64,000 nt of DNA from Prorocentrum cordatum (GCA_963575745.1 CAUYUJ010014550.1:1-64000), one strand, 5' to 3'. Positions 22,300-33,594 are shown, counted from the first letter of the stretch. The notes: generated by a model from the sequence alone, not told the origin. Made by a program: numbers and translations.

Positions 22300-22395
22300 G
22301 GTCGGGAAAAGAGGGTAGGAGGGAGGGGGGAGAGGGATGGAGGGGGGAAGGGGAGGAAGGGGGGGAAGGGATGGATGGATGGATGGAACGCTGGG
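22300..22395. repeat. Purine tract ending in (GGAT)n
   Basis: GGGAGG-type purines end in four GGAT units at 22370-22386. Confidence 0.85.
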
Positions 22396-22844
22396 GGGGG
22401 CGATTAGTCTCAGTGCCGTGGCCTGGGCATCTAAGTGCAATGCAATGCTCTGCCAAATATAAAATGCCCCCTGCGTGACATTCGAGAGCGGACGCGGGGC
22501 TAGTAATTCTGTACCGCAGCCGGGGAAAAGGGGGGAGGGAGGGAGGTTTTCTTTTTCGTCTCTGGGCCATAACGCGCGTGAGGCCCTCCCTCACGCCCCC
22601 CTCACCCCTCTCATAATGGAACGCTCCCTCCCCCCACCCCAGTGCGTCCCTGGCACTGCCGCAATACGTCCAGCACCAATTTATGGTGCCCGACCCACTC
22701 GGCGGGAGGGGGGCATTAGGTTATGCCCCCCCCACTTCCTCCCCCATACGGCCCGTTATCGCCGCGAATGAAAATGCTCTCGAGGGAGGAGGATAATGGA
22801 GGGAAAGAGAACTATGCCCGTGATCAAGACTGAACGCGGAAGTC

Positions 22845-22915
22845 GGTGCCGATCTTGGTCCACATCCATTTTGGTTACCGTCCATCTTGGTCACCGTCCA
22901 TCTTGGACCGTCAGA
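22845..22915. repeat. ~16-bp minisatellite, CCATCTTGGTCACCGT type
   Basis: Four short units (CCATTTTGGTTACCGT, CCATCTTGGTCACCGT and variants). It superficially resembles spliced-leader sequence but is a local tandem repeat. A (GA)n run lies nearby at 23018-23044. Confidence 0.75.
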
Positions 22916-23599
22916 ATACCCTGCGGGCCCGTCATAATAATTCCAGGCTTGGGATTCCCACGCCTCTGGAGGCTCACTGCTGGTTTTCTGGCCGTCCAGC
23001 TGCTCGCTCGGGGGTGGGCGCGAGAGAGAGAGAGAGAGAGAGAGACCGCGCGGGCGAAATCTGAGTTTCTTTTGTCCTCCTTATTCCCTCTACCTCGCAC
23101 CTCCATCCCCCCCCGCTCCTCCAGGGCAACGCCTGTAATGAGGAATATGGACGGGGGGGCGATGTCACGGAGGCAAGGGGACCAACTGCATGAAGAGGAC
23201 TGGGCGTGCAAGGGCGATGGCCGCGATGTTGTGCTACGTGAGGGGAAAACTTGAGAGTTTCGCCCTTCCTCGATCCCTGCCACGCGCCCTCCATCCCTGC
23301 TTCAATCTTCCTCCGTCTCTCTGCATTCCACTCCCTTCCTTTTGCATCCTCACCGACTCGAAAAGACACGTCTTCTTGTCATGTTGCGCACCGAGACGAA
23401 AGCAAGAGCGCGGCCGCGTATTGGTGGGCCCCATTGCCCCTTCTCTTGAGGCTTGGGCTCGACCAGTTGGCAGCGTTTTCGTGTATCCACCTCGCTCTAA
23501 TTCACTCATGCTCTTCCTCCCCTCTCTCCTTCCTTCCTATCCTGCCCTTCATGTCGTTTTCTTCGACGTCAAAAGGCCAGCGACCCCCAACACTATTCA

Positions 23600-23850
23600 T
23601 CTCGGGAGGGATGGAGGGAGAGAGGGGGAGGGGGAGGGGGAGGGGGAGGAGGAAGGGGAGGGGAGGGGGAGGGGGAGGGGGAGGAGGATAGGAGGAGGAG
23701 GAGGAGGAGGAGGAGGAGGAGGAGGGAAAGTGGCAGGAAGTGTATGAGGTGGCAGGAGGCAGGAGGCTGGAGGAGGAGGAGGAGGAATGGGGAGAGGAGG
23801 AGGAGGGAGGAGGGAAGGGGCGAATGGAGGGTGGTAGTGGTGCAGGGGGA
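23600..23850. repeat. Polypurine (GGGA)n/(GGA)n tract
   Basis: GGGGGA repeats (23610-23690), GGA repeats (23690-23725) and further mixed purines to 23850. Strong strand asymmetry. Confidence 0.95.
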
Positions 23851-24009
23851 GGGGAACTCTGTTGATATCGCTGGTGCGACCGATCGTGATCGACCCGCGG
23901 CTATGCGCGGGGGGGGCACCTCCACGCCGCCGGCCCCGGTCAGCCTCGCCACGCTCTGCGCCAGCTCGCTCACCCGCGGGGCGATGGCCTGTTTCGGGGA
24001 GCAGGATCG

Positions 24010-24115
24010 ATTTCCTCCTCCTCCTCCTCCTCCTCCTCCTCCTCCTCCTCCTCCCCTTCCTCCACTTCCTCCTCCTCCTCCTCCTCCTCAACATCATCCA
24101 TCTTTTTTTTTACAA
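24010..24115. repeat. (TCC)n tract
   Basis: TCC triplets ending in a short T run. It is followed by a faint module C-like segment (24124-24250), so this may be the edge of a further, badly decayed composite repeat. Confidence 0.9.
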
Positions 24116-24384
24116 CTAGATGTAGAAACATGACTCCACCCCGTCTGACCACCAGGCGTGACCACTAAACTGGTCGGCAGGGCTCGCTGGGCGTTTCGCC
24201 TGAGGCCACCTCTCCCTTTCTGATCCCGAAACTTGAATTTCCAACAGTAGCAAGGATTTAGGGGTGCGTTCTCGAAACGTTGCTCTCACCTGAACACGCT
24301 CACCCGCGCCGTCAAGAACTCTTACATGGAACCAGAGAGGACGGGAATCGTGACGGGTGGGCGCATTGCAACATCGCTGATGCA

Positions 24385-24815
24385 TCCCCCCTCCTCCTCT
24401 TCCTCCTCCCCCTCCTCCTCCTCCTTTCTCCTCCTCCCTCCACTCGGGGATCTACTGGCCCGGGTCAATCCAGACCCGGGCCAATCGGACTTTGCAAGAC
24501 ACTGCACAATCCTGCAGGATCCTGCGTCCAAGCCCGAGTCATTGCAGCCCTGGCCCTGCAGGATTCCTGTAAGAGCCGGCGCCCTGGCCGACCCCCGTTT
24601 GCATTGACCCTCGTCCCTAGAGCCCCGAACCCCTTCCTCCCCCTCCTCCACCTCCTCCTCCTCCTCCTCCCTCCCTCCCTCCCTCCCTCCCCCCGCCCTC
24701 CCCCTCCCCATCCCCCTCCCCTCCCCCCCTCCTCCTCCTCCTCCTCCTCCTCCTCCTCCTCCTCCTCCTCCTCCTCCTCCTCCTCCTCCTCCTCCTCCTC
24801 CTCTCCTCATCCTCC
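24385..24815. repeat. TCC-rich segments (24385-24450, 24630-24815)
   Basis: Two polypyrimidine blocks around 180 bp of mixed sequence. The second block is nearly perfect (TCC)n for about 80 bp and directly precedes composite repeat F1. Confidence 0.9.
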
Positions 24816-24835
24816 TCCATTTTCCTTATACATAA

Positions 24836-25925
24836 CTTCTCCCTGTCGCACCCCGAGGCCAGTTTTTAGGGCGGGCCTGGCGTGTCGCCTGAGACTTCCT
24901 CACCATTTATGACCCTGAAGCTCAAGGATTGGCAACCGCTTCGCAGGTGGGGGGCGGGTGGTTTTTCAAGATGTGGCTCTCGCCTTAGCGCCGCGCACAT
25001 TCGTCTTAAACAGTTGCAGAACTTCCACGGATCGAGGGCGGGCCGTCTTCAAGATGTGGCTCTCGCCTTGGCGCCGCGCACATTCGTCGTAAACAGTTGC
25101 AGAACTTCCACTGATCGAGGGCGGGCCGTCTTCAAGATGTGGCTCTCGCCTTAGCGCCGCGCACATTCGTCTTAAACAGTTGCAGAACTTCCACGGATCG
25201 AGGGCGGGCCGTCTTCAAGATGTGGCTCTCGCCTTAGCGCCGCGCACATTCGTCTTAAACATTTGCAGAACTTCCACGGATCGAGGGCGGGCCGTCTTCA
25301 AAATGTGGCTCTCGCCTTAGCGCCGCGCACATTCGTTCTAACAACATGCAAGAGTTTCACGGATTGATGGCGGGTGGTTTTTCAAGATGTGGCTCTCGCC
25401 TTAGCGCCGCGCGCATTTCGTCTTAAGCATATGCAAGAGCTTCACGGATCGAAGGCGTGTGGTTTCAAAATGTGGCTCTCGCCTCAGTGCCGCGCACATT
25501 CGTTCTCAAGAACTTCACGGATGGATGGCGGTTCCTTGTCAAAATGTGGCTCTCGCCTTGGCGCCGCACAATCGTTTAAACACATTTCAAAAACCTCACG
25601 GGTTCCCAGGACCAGCGTACCGTAAATCATGTGTTGTACATATTCTGGAATGTAAGGGTGCAACAGTTGCGGTGATTCGCGGCGTTGAAGTTCCAATAAT
25701 GGCGTTCTGGTGCGATTCATGATCGCCGAGATGCAGCAGTCATGTTGATCCGTGGCGTTGTAATCCCGAGAACAATGTTTTGGCATGCTTCTGGGTCTTC
25801 AAGCGGTTGTCTTCCAACGAGGCATTCCCTCAGTGGAAATGAATCGTTGTAGGGGCCTATGAAGCAGGAGCTTGGAGGGAGGGTTTATTCCAACATCATC
25901 GATGATTCTTGGGTTTACACTGGTC
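24836..25925 (+). repeat. Composite repeat, forward copy F1 (C, A-array, B)
   Basis: Module C (24836-24955) begins CTCCCTGTCGCACCCCGAGG and includes GGGCGGGCCTGGCGTGTCGC. Module A is an 83-bp tandem unit (starts AAGATGTGGCTCTCGCC; copies at 24968, 25051, 25134, 25217 and about 25300, then more diverged ones to 25600). Module B (25600-25925) is single copy, with GGCGTTCTGGTGCGATTCAT and GTGGCGTTGTAATCCCGAGA. A TCC microsatellite follows. Short open frames repeat with the array and are not genes. Confidence 0.95.
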
Positions 25926-26436
25926 CTCCTCCTCCTCCTCCTCCTCCTCCCTCCCTCCCTCCCTCCCTCCCTCCTCCCTCCCTCTCCTCCCCCTCCTCCT
26001 CCCCCTCGTCATCCTCCTCCTCCTCCTCCTCCTCCCTCCCTCCCTCCCTCCTCCCTCGTCCTCCCCCTCCCCCTCCCCCGCCTCCTCCTCCTCCTCCTCC
26101 TCCTCCTCCTCCTCCTCCCGAAGCAACGAGTGGCATACAAACAGCAGCCGTCGGAGGCCCGCGTGCGCAGCTCCCGCGTCGGCGCCGGAGGCCTCCCTTC
26201 CACAGGCGCGCGCGCCAAGGGCGGCGCTGGAGGCCCTCCTCCTCCTCCCTCCCTCCCTCCCTCTCCCTCCCCTCCCCTCCCCCTCCCCCCTCCCCGCTCC
26301 TCCCTCCCTCCCTCCTCCCTCCTCCTCCTCCTCCTCCTCCTCCTCCGCCTCCGCCTCCGCCTTCTCCTCCTACTCCTCCTCCTCCTCCTCGTCTTCGTCC
26401 TCCTCCTCCTCCTCCTCCTCTCCCCATCCTCCTCCA
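25926..26436. repeat. (TCC)n/(CTCC)n pyrimidine tract
   Basis: Two pyrimidine blocks around 26125-26235, which is GC-rich mixed sequence. It joins composite copies F1 and F2 and encodes only poly-Pro, Ser or Leu frames. Confidence 0.95.
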
Positions 26437-26442
26437 TTTTCC

Positions 26443-27385
26443 TTATACATAGCTTCTCCCTGTCGCACCCCGAGGCCAGTTTTTAGGGCGGGCCTGGCGT
26501 GTCGCCTGAGACTTGCTCACCATTTATGACCCTGAAGCTCAAGAATTGGCAACCACTTCGCAGGTGGGGGGCGGGTGGTTTTTCAAGATGTGGCTCTCGC
26601 CTCAGCGCCGCGCACATTCGTCTTAAACAGTTGCAGAACTTCCACGGATCGAGGGCGGGCCCTCTTCAAGATGTGGCTCTCGCCTTAGCGCCGCGCACAT
26701 TCGTCTTAAACATTTGCAGAACTTCCACGGATCGAGGGCGGGCCGTCTTCAAAATGTGGCTCTCGCCTTAGCGCCGCGCACATTCGTTTTAACAACATGC
26801 AAGAGTTTCACGGATTGTGGGCGGGTGTTTTGTTCAAGATGTGGCTCTCGCCTTAGCGCCGCGCGCATTTCGTCTTAAGCATATGCAAGAGCTTCACGGA
26901 TCGAGGGCGGGTGGTTTCAAAATGTGGCTCTCGCCTCAGTGCCGCGCACATTCGTTCTAACACTTTGCAAGAGCTTCACGGATGGATGGCGGTTCCTTTT
27001 CAAAATGTGGCTCTCGCCTTGGCGCCGCACAATCGTTTAAACACATTTCAAAAACCTCACGGGTTCCCAGGACCAGCGTACCGTAAATCATGTGTTGTAC
27101 ATATTCTGGATCGCGAGGGTGCAACAATTGCGGTGATTCACGGCGTTGAAGTTCCACTAGTGGCGTTCTGGTGCGATTCATGATCGCCGAGATGCAGCAG
27201 TCATGTTGATCCGTGGCGTTGTAATCCCGAGAACAATGTTTTGGCATGCTTCTGGGTCTTCAAGCGGTTGTCTTCCAACGAGGCATTCCCTCAGTGGAAA
27301 TGAATCGTTGTAGGGGCCTATGAAGCAGGAGCTTGGAGGGAGGGTTTATTCCAACATCATCGATGATTCTTGGGTTTACACTGGT
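26443..27385 (+). repeat. Composite repeat, forward copy F2 (C, A-array, B)
   Basis: Repeats F1 about 1.61 kb downstream with very high identity in C and B. It has fewer 83-bp A units, consistent with unequal exchange. The B module ends AACATCATCGATGATTCTTG before the next TCC tract, as in F1. Confidence 0.95.
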
Positions 27386-27447
27386 CCTCCTCCTCCTCCT
27401 CCTCCTCCTCCTCCGCCTCCTCCTCCTCCTCCTCCTCCTCCTCCCCC
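27386..27447. repeat. (TCC)n tract
   Basis: About 20 TCC/GCC triplets closing composite copy F2. Confidence 0.95.
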
Positions 27448-28895
27448 CGTGCGGGCGAGGCGAGCAGGGGAGGGGTGGAGCTGAGGTGAAACGATAGGAG
27501 GGGATTGGCAAGGGGGGGACACGTAGACCTGGAATCGGCGATACCCCACCGATGGATAGGCGATAGGCCCCCGACGGCCACTCCGCACGCTCCTGGGCGG
27601 GCTGGGTTATCAGACCCCTGTCGTCGATCAATGGGCGATTGGGGGTCAACGCCCCCCTTATGCCTATTCCCTCCCTGTCGTCTGCCCCTGGGGAGCCGCA
27701 GCCTGGAGCTCGCCGAGGGACTCCGTCCGGCGCGAAAGCTCCTCCACCCGGGGTACGATCGCCTGGATGGGCGGCGAACGAAAGGGGGGGGAACTGAGAC
27801 GGAGAAGGGCTTCTCAGAAGGCTCCGGGACTTCTCAGAAGCCCTCGCGCCTTCTGAGAGGTTTGTCGCGTCTTCGGGGAAGGCGCAGAAAACTTCCCCGA
27901 AGGCCGGGGGACTTCTGAGCCTTCGGAGAAGGCCTTCTCTTTCTCACTTCCCCCCCTTCGCTCGCCGCCGACGGATGGGGCGAGGGGGGCGGGAGGAGGA
28001 ACTGCCTACGTGGCAGCATCCCTCCTTGGCCTCTAGTGCCACCAGCCCTGAGTCCTGAGGAGGACGCCTCTCTCCTTATCCTCCGCCGAGGCCTCCTCCT
28101 CCCCTCCCTGCTCCTCCGAGGCTTCCTTCCCTTCCCTTCCTTCCCTTCCTCAGACAGACAAACAGTCCCGCACTCCCTCCCTCCATCCCTCCCCTCCCTC
28201 CCTCAAGCTCCACTTCCCCGAGAAAGGCTTTCGAGTGTCTTCGGGGCTCACTAAGGTCCCGGGGGAGTTTGTGGGAGAAAAAAGGAAGAACACGACGAGC
28301 AGGAATAGTGGAAGGAGCAAGCGAAGTAGGAGAGGGAGGAACTTAAGGGGGAGGGGAACATATACACATTTGTATATATACATATATGTATATATAGAGA
28401 TATATAGATCATACGGAACGGAACGAGTAGCAGCATGATGATGATGGAACGGTTAATCTGTAGACATGGCGGAGAAGCTTGCGGAGGTTAACGGCAGGAC
28501 GAGATTATCTCTGGAGTGGCAACGCCAGCAACAGCAGGATCATATAAACAAGTGGGAGGAGGGAGGGGAAGGACGGGGTGGCGAGGATTGTGGGAAGACG
28601 CGAGAGGGACTCAGTGGGCGGGCAGGAGGAGGCACACGAGGCACACCAACGACATGAACAAGCAGCTGATGCAGGTCAGCCATGGCATTGGGCCCCGGTG
28701 TCCTCCAGCTGCTGGGAAACCTCCTGCATTCGCGGCTCGAAATCCTGACGCTGGAGGAAGCTTCGAAGGGGGGAGGTCCTGGACCTCAGGCTCCCGCGCC
28801 TCCTGGTAGGAGGGCGAGAGTCTGGCCCTGCGCCCGAGTGACGCGCTGATGTGCGCTGTCAATGGCGGGGCCGGTCGGTGTGCGCTGCGCAGCGA
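27448..28895. other. No recognisable gene; AT-rich patch at 28362-28408
   Basis: GC-rich sequence with pyrimidine blocks (28080-28205). The only AT-rich patch is a TATATACATATATG-type run near 28375. Open frames lack domains. Confidence 0.4.
27815..27935. repeat. Cluster of CTTC/GAAG inverted repeats
   Basis: CTTCGGGGAAG (27871-27881) and CTTCCCCGAAG (27892-27902) are perfect complements around a 10-nt loop. Several CTTCTCAGAAG and CTTCTGAG near-palindromes surround them, so the segment can fold into alternative hairpins. Confidence 0.8.
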
Positions 28896-29561
28896 TGGTG
28901 GCGATGGTGGCCGAGGAAGAGGAGATGGAGGAGGAGGAGGAGGAGGAGGAGGAGGATGAGGATGAGGAGGAGGAGGGTGAGGAGAAGGCGGAGGAGAGGA
29001 GGGAGGATGAGGAGAGGGAGGAGGAGGGAGGAGGAGGAGAGGAGGAGGGAGGAGGAGGAGGAGAGGAGGAGGAGGAGGAGGAGGAGGGTGGGAGGGGGAG
29101 GAGGAAGGAGGGGAGGAGGAGGAGGAGTGGAGGGAGGAGGAGGAGGAAGGAGGAGGAGGAGAGGAGAGAGAGAGAAGGGGAGGAGGCGGTAGGATGAGAG
29201 GATGAGGAGGAGGAGTAGGATGAGGAGGAGGAGGAGGAGGAGGGGAGGATAGGAGGAGGAGGAGGAGGAGGAAGAGAAGTGCCCCCCTCATTCTCCCGTG
29301 TGCTCACCGCTTTCTTTTCCGGACCGAGGCCGTTGGACCCAAGCCATCCGTGCTCCACGCTCCTCCCCCCAGCTGCCCGCCAGGACACGTATGACCGCCT
29401 GCCGCCGCTCTCTCCCCCGACCTGCAGGGGACCTCGCGCGCGCTGCTCCGCCCCAAGGAGGCCCCCCAAGAGGGGGGAGGAGGGGGAGGACGAGGACGAG
29501 AACGAGGACGACGACAACGGGGAGGGCGGGAGGAGGAGGAACAAGAGGAGGAGGAGGAGGA
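28896..29561. repeat. (GAG)n/(GGA)n tracts reaching the assembly gap
   Basis: Purine triplet repeats at 28915-29280 and 29470-29561, separated by about 190 bp of mixed sequence. The second tract runs into the gap. Confidence 0.95.
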
Positions 29562-29661
29562 NNNNNNNNNNNNNNNNNNNNNNNNNNNNNNNNNNNNNNN
29601 NNNNNNNNNNNNNNNNNNNNNNNNNNNNNNNNNNNNNNNNNNNNNNNNNNNNNNNNNNNNN
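29562..29661. other. Assembly gap of 100 N
   Basis: Exactly 100 N, the usual placeholder length, so the real size is unknown. It lies between a GGA microsatellite and the 3' end of a LINE. Confidence 1.
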
Positions 29662-29776
29662 AGCGCGGTAGTCAACTCTGGGCAGGATGCCCGTGGACGC
29701 CACGCGACGGGCAGCTCTCGCTCCCGCAGCCCAGCCCGTGAGTTTCCTAAGCTTCGAAACTTGGTACTTGCCGAGC

Positions 29777-30660
29777 CTAGCTCGAATTCCATGGTGAAAA
29801 AATTGAAGAGGCTGAGGTGGCCCCGCTCGATGCCGAGGTCTGCGACTGCCCCTCGGATTCGACGGACAGCCCCCTATGTCGGAGCGAGGTTACTAGGTCG
29901 AAGGCGAGGCTGCGATCACGCGCCATCGCCGCCGACTTCGGGGAAAACTCCAGTCCGTCCGTCTTCAAATCGGCTGCAAACTGCACGGCGGCGTCAGGCA
30001 TGATCGGCACGAGCGTTTTCTGGCACCCCTCCATGCGAAAATTGACATCGTCAACCCAAGACTTCGCCACCACACCCCTCGGGGGACAAATATTGTGTAT
30101 TCGTTCGAGGGTGGGGTATAAGAAGGCGGCTGCGGCATTCTTGGCGGAGCGACATCCTGCTGCGATACTCAGGGACGGGTCAGTGGGCGCGCTCACAGAG
30201 GACTGATCCGTGAGCAGACGGTGCCCTAAATAGGTGAAGGCCGACAGGCTCATGATGGTGGGGGAGTAGTCGAGGTCCAAGCGCCAACATCCAGCGAGTC
30301 GTAAAACTCTTCGACGTCGAACAGGATCGGGAGGTGGCCGACGCCCAATGCGTCGCAGGAATCATCCATAAAGTGGCGGCTTACAGCCGCTCGCAATGCA
30401 CTACTGCCTCGGATCGCCTCGCCCCAGAACCCCGCCCGTCCGTCCAACCACCCCCGAGGGATCTCATTCCGAAACAGACTCCAGAGGCGGGTAAGCCAGA
30501 CCAGCAGGGCTATGGCTCTTTCACCTCCAGAATCTTTTGGGATGAGCCCCATCAGAGCGGGCAAAAATTGCCAGGGCCAGGCCGCGTTGGCCTCCGCCTG
30601 GTGGAACAACTCGAGCAGGGCCCGCTGGCATTCAGGGCCGACCTCTTGGATATCCCGCGG
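29777..30660 (-). pseudogene. LINE reverse transcriptase core
   Basis: The frame at 30250-30609 carries the finger region (LMGLIPKDSGGERAIALLVW) and motif A, LFDVEEFYDSLD, with the first catalytic Asp. The chain then continues in the frame at 29777-30280. There motif B is recognisable around SIAAGCRSAKNAAAAFLYPT, and motif C is KSWVDDVNFR with the two catalytic Asp. The usual Tyr/Phe two residues before the DD is Trp here. The phase change between motif A and motif B falls near 30265. Pseudogene status follows from that frameshift. Confidence 0.85.
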
Positions 30661-31300
30661 CCCATGGCCGCGAGCGGGCTGCTCGCGGGTTCGCCCGCAG
30701 AAGCTATTTCATGACGGGCCTGGGGGGGGATGGGCTCCGTGTGCCGGTGGAGCTGGCCTGCGCGGCCACTGAAAGCCTCCTCGACCCACGTGCAAAATTT
30801 GCCTGGAGAGGTCCTGGCCGCTGCCTGCTGCGCGGTGGCGGCGTTGATCCGGGTGGCCCCCAGCAGGGCGGCAACATCCTCCTGAGTTATAATTCGGCCG
30901 CCTTGCCGAGCCAAGCCTGCCGCGACTTCGGGGAATCACAGAACAAGGTCAAGGGCAGGGCCCGTCGGGGCACTAGAGCCCCTCGCTGCTGCAGCTTCGA
31001 CACGGCCTCGGCTCCCTGGGGCGATGAACCGCAACTTGAAAAACAAAGGAATTCCCGGATTCTCCTTCTTCTCAAGTAGCCCAGAGAGGGTATCGAAGCA
31101 TGCTCGGCGACCTGAACGAACTGGAGGAGCTCGCCCCGCCACTGAGCGATGGGGTCGGCGTACCTCCTCGGCTGGTCTCTACGACTCAGGTGGGTGGTGC
31201 GGGGTGGGGCGAGTTTGGCCCTCCCCAAAAACCAAGCTTGCCGATCCACGGGCTCGCCGGGGTCTCGCGTGTCCGGCATGGAATCCGGCAGGGGCCCGTG
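30661..31300 (-). pseudogene. LINE linker between endonuclease and reverse transcriptase
   Basis: Part of the frame 30887-31549 (after the endonuclease C-terminus) and of 30552-30914 (containing EDVAALLGATRINAATAQQA). Composition fits the long linker that separates the two catalytic domains in LINEs. No enzymatic motif. Confidence 0.5.
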
Positions 31301-32110
31301 AGGGAGATCCCCATCAATGCGGCGAAGTCGAACCAGTTGGCGGAACGCCTTGCGTCGAGCATCAACGGCGAGATGCAATCTGGTGGGAAAGTGCGGTGTG
31401 AATCCAGCGTCGTCTATGCCCCCGAGGACGGCATGAGCGATGCACCGACTGACGACGAAGAGGTCGTAGGTAGACCCGCTGCACGTGGGAGTCGCTGGAG
31501 AGACGATGCGGCCTTTGACGATGCCGAGCCAACCAGTCGCCGTGAGCATCTCCGGCGTGATGCCTCAATTCCGCGACCGCCCACGGCCCCGACAGCACCC
31601 CGAGCAGCGCGGCAGCCTCGGCCAGAACGTTCAGGTTGGCCTCCGACACGCCCTGGCTGTGGAAGAGCCAAGTGCTGCAAAAGTGCAGGCCGCCCCTCAT
31701 GACAGCGCCAAGCCAGGCCGCCTGCAGCCGGTGTTGCATGCCGTCTGCGACCAAATCCACGTGCGGATGCAGCCCGACGCGCCGACGGCAAAGCACGCCA
31801 ACGCCGCCAGATGCGCGATCCAAGGCGGTGGAGTGCGCATGGTCGATGTGCGACCTCCAGCCCGCAGCCGTCGCGGCCAGGCGAGCGGCATCCAGCCGGT
31901 GTTCGGTGTGGATGTTGTGTTCCTGGACCAACAGCACATCAGCGGAAGTCCGAAGGATGACCTTATCGAGGCACGTATCCCAGCAATTCGCATTGGCCGT
32001 GTCGATGGTCCACGCCCCGCGCGAGCGGATATTCGCATCCTCAATGCCGATCTGTGCAGGCAGCTGCGGAACGTCGCCGGCCGAAGCGGCAGCGCGGCGG
32101 CGAGGGCGAA
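31301..32110 (-). pseudogene. LINE apurinic-like endonuclease (EEP) domain
   Basis: The frame at 31362-32552 reads DVLLVQEHNI (catalytic Glu) and ASGGVGVLCRR. It then gives the strand HFCSTWLFHSQG and reaches GPWAV, where the expected GGDFN follows only after a frameshift. The remaining half lies in the frame 30887-31549: TPEML-type start, CSGSTYDLFVVSR (catalytic Ser/Asp region) and GFTPHFPTRL (terminal catalytic His). All expected motifs occur in order, with one phase change near 31540. Confidence 0.85.
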
Positions 32111-32549
32111 TGCGGCGGCCTTCGGCGGTGCGGCGACGGCGTGCACGGCGATGGCGGCTGCTGTCGGGCTGCGGCTGCCAGTTAATCAAAACCACAAAGG
32201 GGGCGTGCGCCTTTCCGACTCCGACGGCCCGCCATCGGCTGCAGCAGCAGGCGGCGCATGGAGGGGCCCTCCGCGGTCCCGATGAAAGCCGAGGATGCCG
32301 CCGGACAGGCCGTGATAGAAGCCATTGGTGGGAGCCGCTGAACTGAGGGGCTGGAACCACCAAGGCGTCGGGATCCAAGCCAGCGCCGCCAAGAGAGGCA
32401 TGGCGGCGGCGGCGCTCCCGCGGAGCTGCGTGCGTGGGCGGGCCGATTTCCATCCAGTCGCCATGCCAGCTGGCCCGGCGCGAAAGGCGCGCCGAAGACA
32501 GGGGCAGCGCTCTCGACGACGTTGGCGGCAAAAGGAACGTCTGGAGGTT

Positions 32550-33412
32550 CAAGGGTCCACGGCGTCTGGAAGGGCACAGGTGGCCTCCTCAACGGCCGCA
32601 TCAAATGCCCACTCCTCGCTGTCTCCCGGGGCGGCCGGGCCAGGGCGAGCGGCGTCGCCAATGCGGGCGACGGCCGCGAAGAAGAGGAGCAGGCTGATCC
32701 ACCTGGGTCGCCTAACCCCTGGGCGAAATGTGACGAGATGGTGGGCGCCTTGCCAAGGCTCGTCCGGATCCTGCCGGCCAGGGCGTCGCGCTCCATGCGC
32801 AGGAGCGCCTTCTGTTTGGAAGGGCCGACGACCTTGCTCCACTTGCCGTTGTCGGCGAAATCGTCGCGAGGGAAGCGAGGTCGTCGACCGCGCTGGGGGC
32901 GCCCTCCGAGGTCGCCCCGGCGCCCTCGGTCTGCGCGGCAACCAGTGCGTGAAGGTGGGCCATCTGCTGCTCGAGCTGGGCCTCACGCTCGCGCCGCTTC
33001 CCTACCGGCGTACGCGATGGACGCGAAGCCAGCGGGGGCCTTGGCCGGCAGCCGCACTGCGGCTGGCGCCGCGGGGGCAGCCTCGGCCGCAGCAGCAGGC
33101 GCCCTCTCCGAGGCGAACTGCCTCGCCAGAGCGGCGACCTCCACAGTGGCCTTGGCCATCCAACCCAGCCCTCGGCCTCGGCGACGGCCGCCTGCTGAGA
33201 CATCATTTGCTTGTTGAGCTCCTCCCGCTCCGCCCCCCGAGCCTGCAGTGCCGACTTGGCGTCGGCAAGCTCCCTGGCCATGCGCGCCGTGTGGGCCTCC
33301 GCCACCTCCAGCTGCTTGCTGAGAGGGTTAGATGCCCGCCGCGCAGCTTGCGCATTGCCGAGGTCGGCCTGGAGTTGTGTTCCATAACAGCTCCTACAGC
33401 TCCTGAACTCAA
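32550..33412 (-). pseudogene. ORF1-like coiled-coil region of the LINE
   Basis: The frame 32712-33305 begins ARMARELADAKSALQARGAE, a heptad-rich segment predicted to coil, with further Glu/Lys/Gln-rich stretches (REAQLEQQMAHLHALVAAQT) near 32950. ORF1 proteins of LINEs commonly hold a coiled coil for trimerisation with RNA. I see no CCHC knuckle or RRM. Frames change at least twice. Confidence 0.5.
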
Positions 33413-33594
33413 AGACCTCCAGAATTAGCTCAAAAGTATCAAAAACATAGTTTGTGATATTTTTATAAAATTACCATAAAAATAGAGAATCCGCGCTCGA
33501 AAATTAGGATTTTCATTTTTAGGTAGGAGAGCGATCCCGAACAAATACAACGGTGGGCCCAGCGATGCTCGCGAGCGCGAAGAGCATCGGCACT
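33413..33594. other. AT-richer spacer, no gene
   Basis: An AT-richer patch (33430-33540) that contrasts with the GC-rich surroundings. It could include the upstream edge of the LINE insertion. Confidence 0.35.

Larger units (their letters stand above)
29740..33412 (-). mobile_element. LINE retrotransposon, nearly full domain set, frameshifted
   Basis: Reading the minus strand from 33412 down there is an ORF1-like coiled-coil region, an EEP endonuclease, a linker and a reverse transcriptase core, which is the standard LINE order. The coding content is split over several frames, so the copy is inactive or contains many sequence errors. Its 3' end is next to the N gap, so the tail and any C-terminal zinc motif may be missing for technical reasons. 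Target-site duplications could not be found by eye. Confidence 0.8.

Noticed and set aside
22875-22915. CCATTTTGG as a spliced-leader relict
   Set aside because: It belongs to a local 16-bp tandem repeat (CCATCTTGGTCACCGT) and lacks the CTCAAG end.
25859-26530. Poly-Pro, poly-Ser and poly-Gly open frames of about 130-200 codons
   Set aside because: They are translations of TCC/GGA microsatellites, open in all frames because the unit is three bases long. The same holds for similar frames at 1154-1789, 4535-5074, 21258-21740, 23593-24133, 24280-24912, 28611-29703 and 36827-37113.
28362-28408. TATA-type promoter
   Set aside because: It is a short TATATG microsatellite with no gene downstream, and dinoflagellate promoters generally lack a TATA box.
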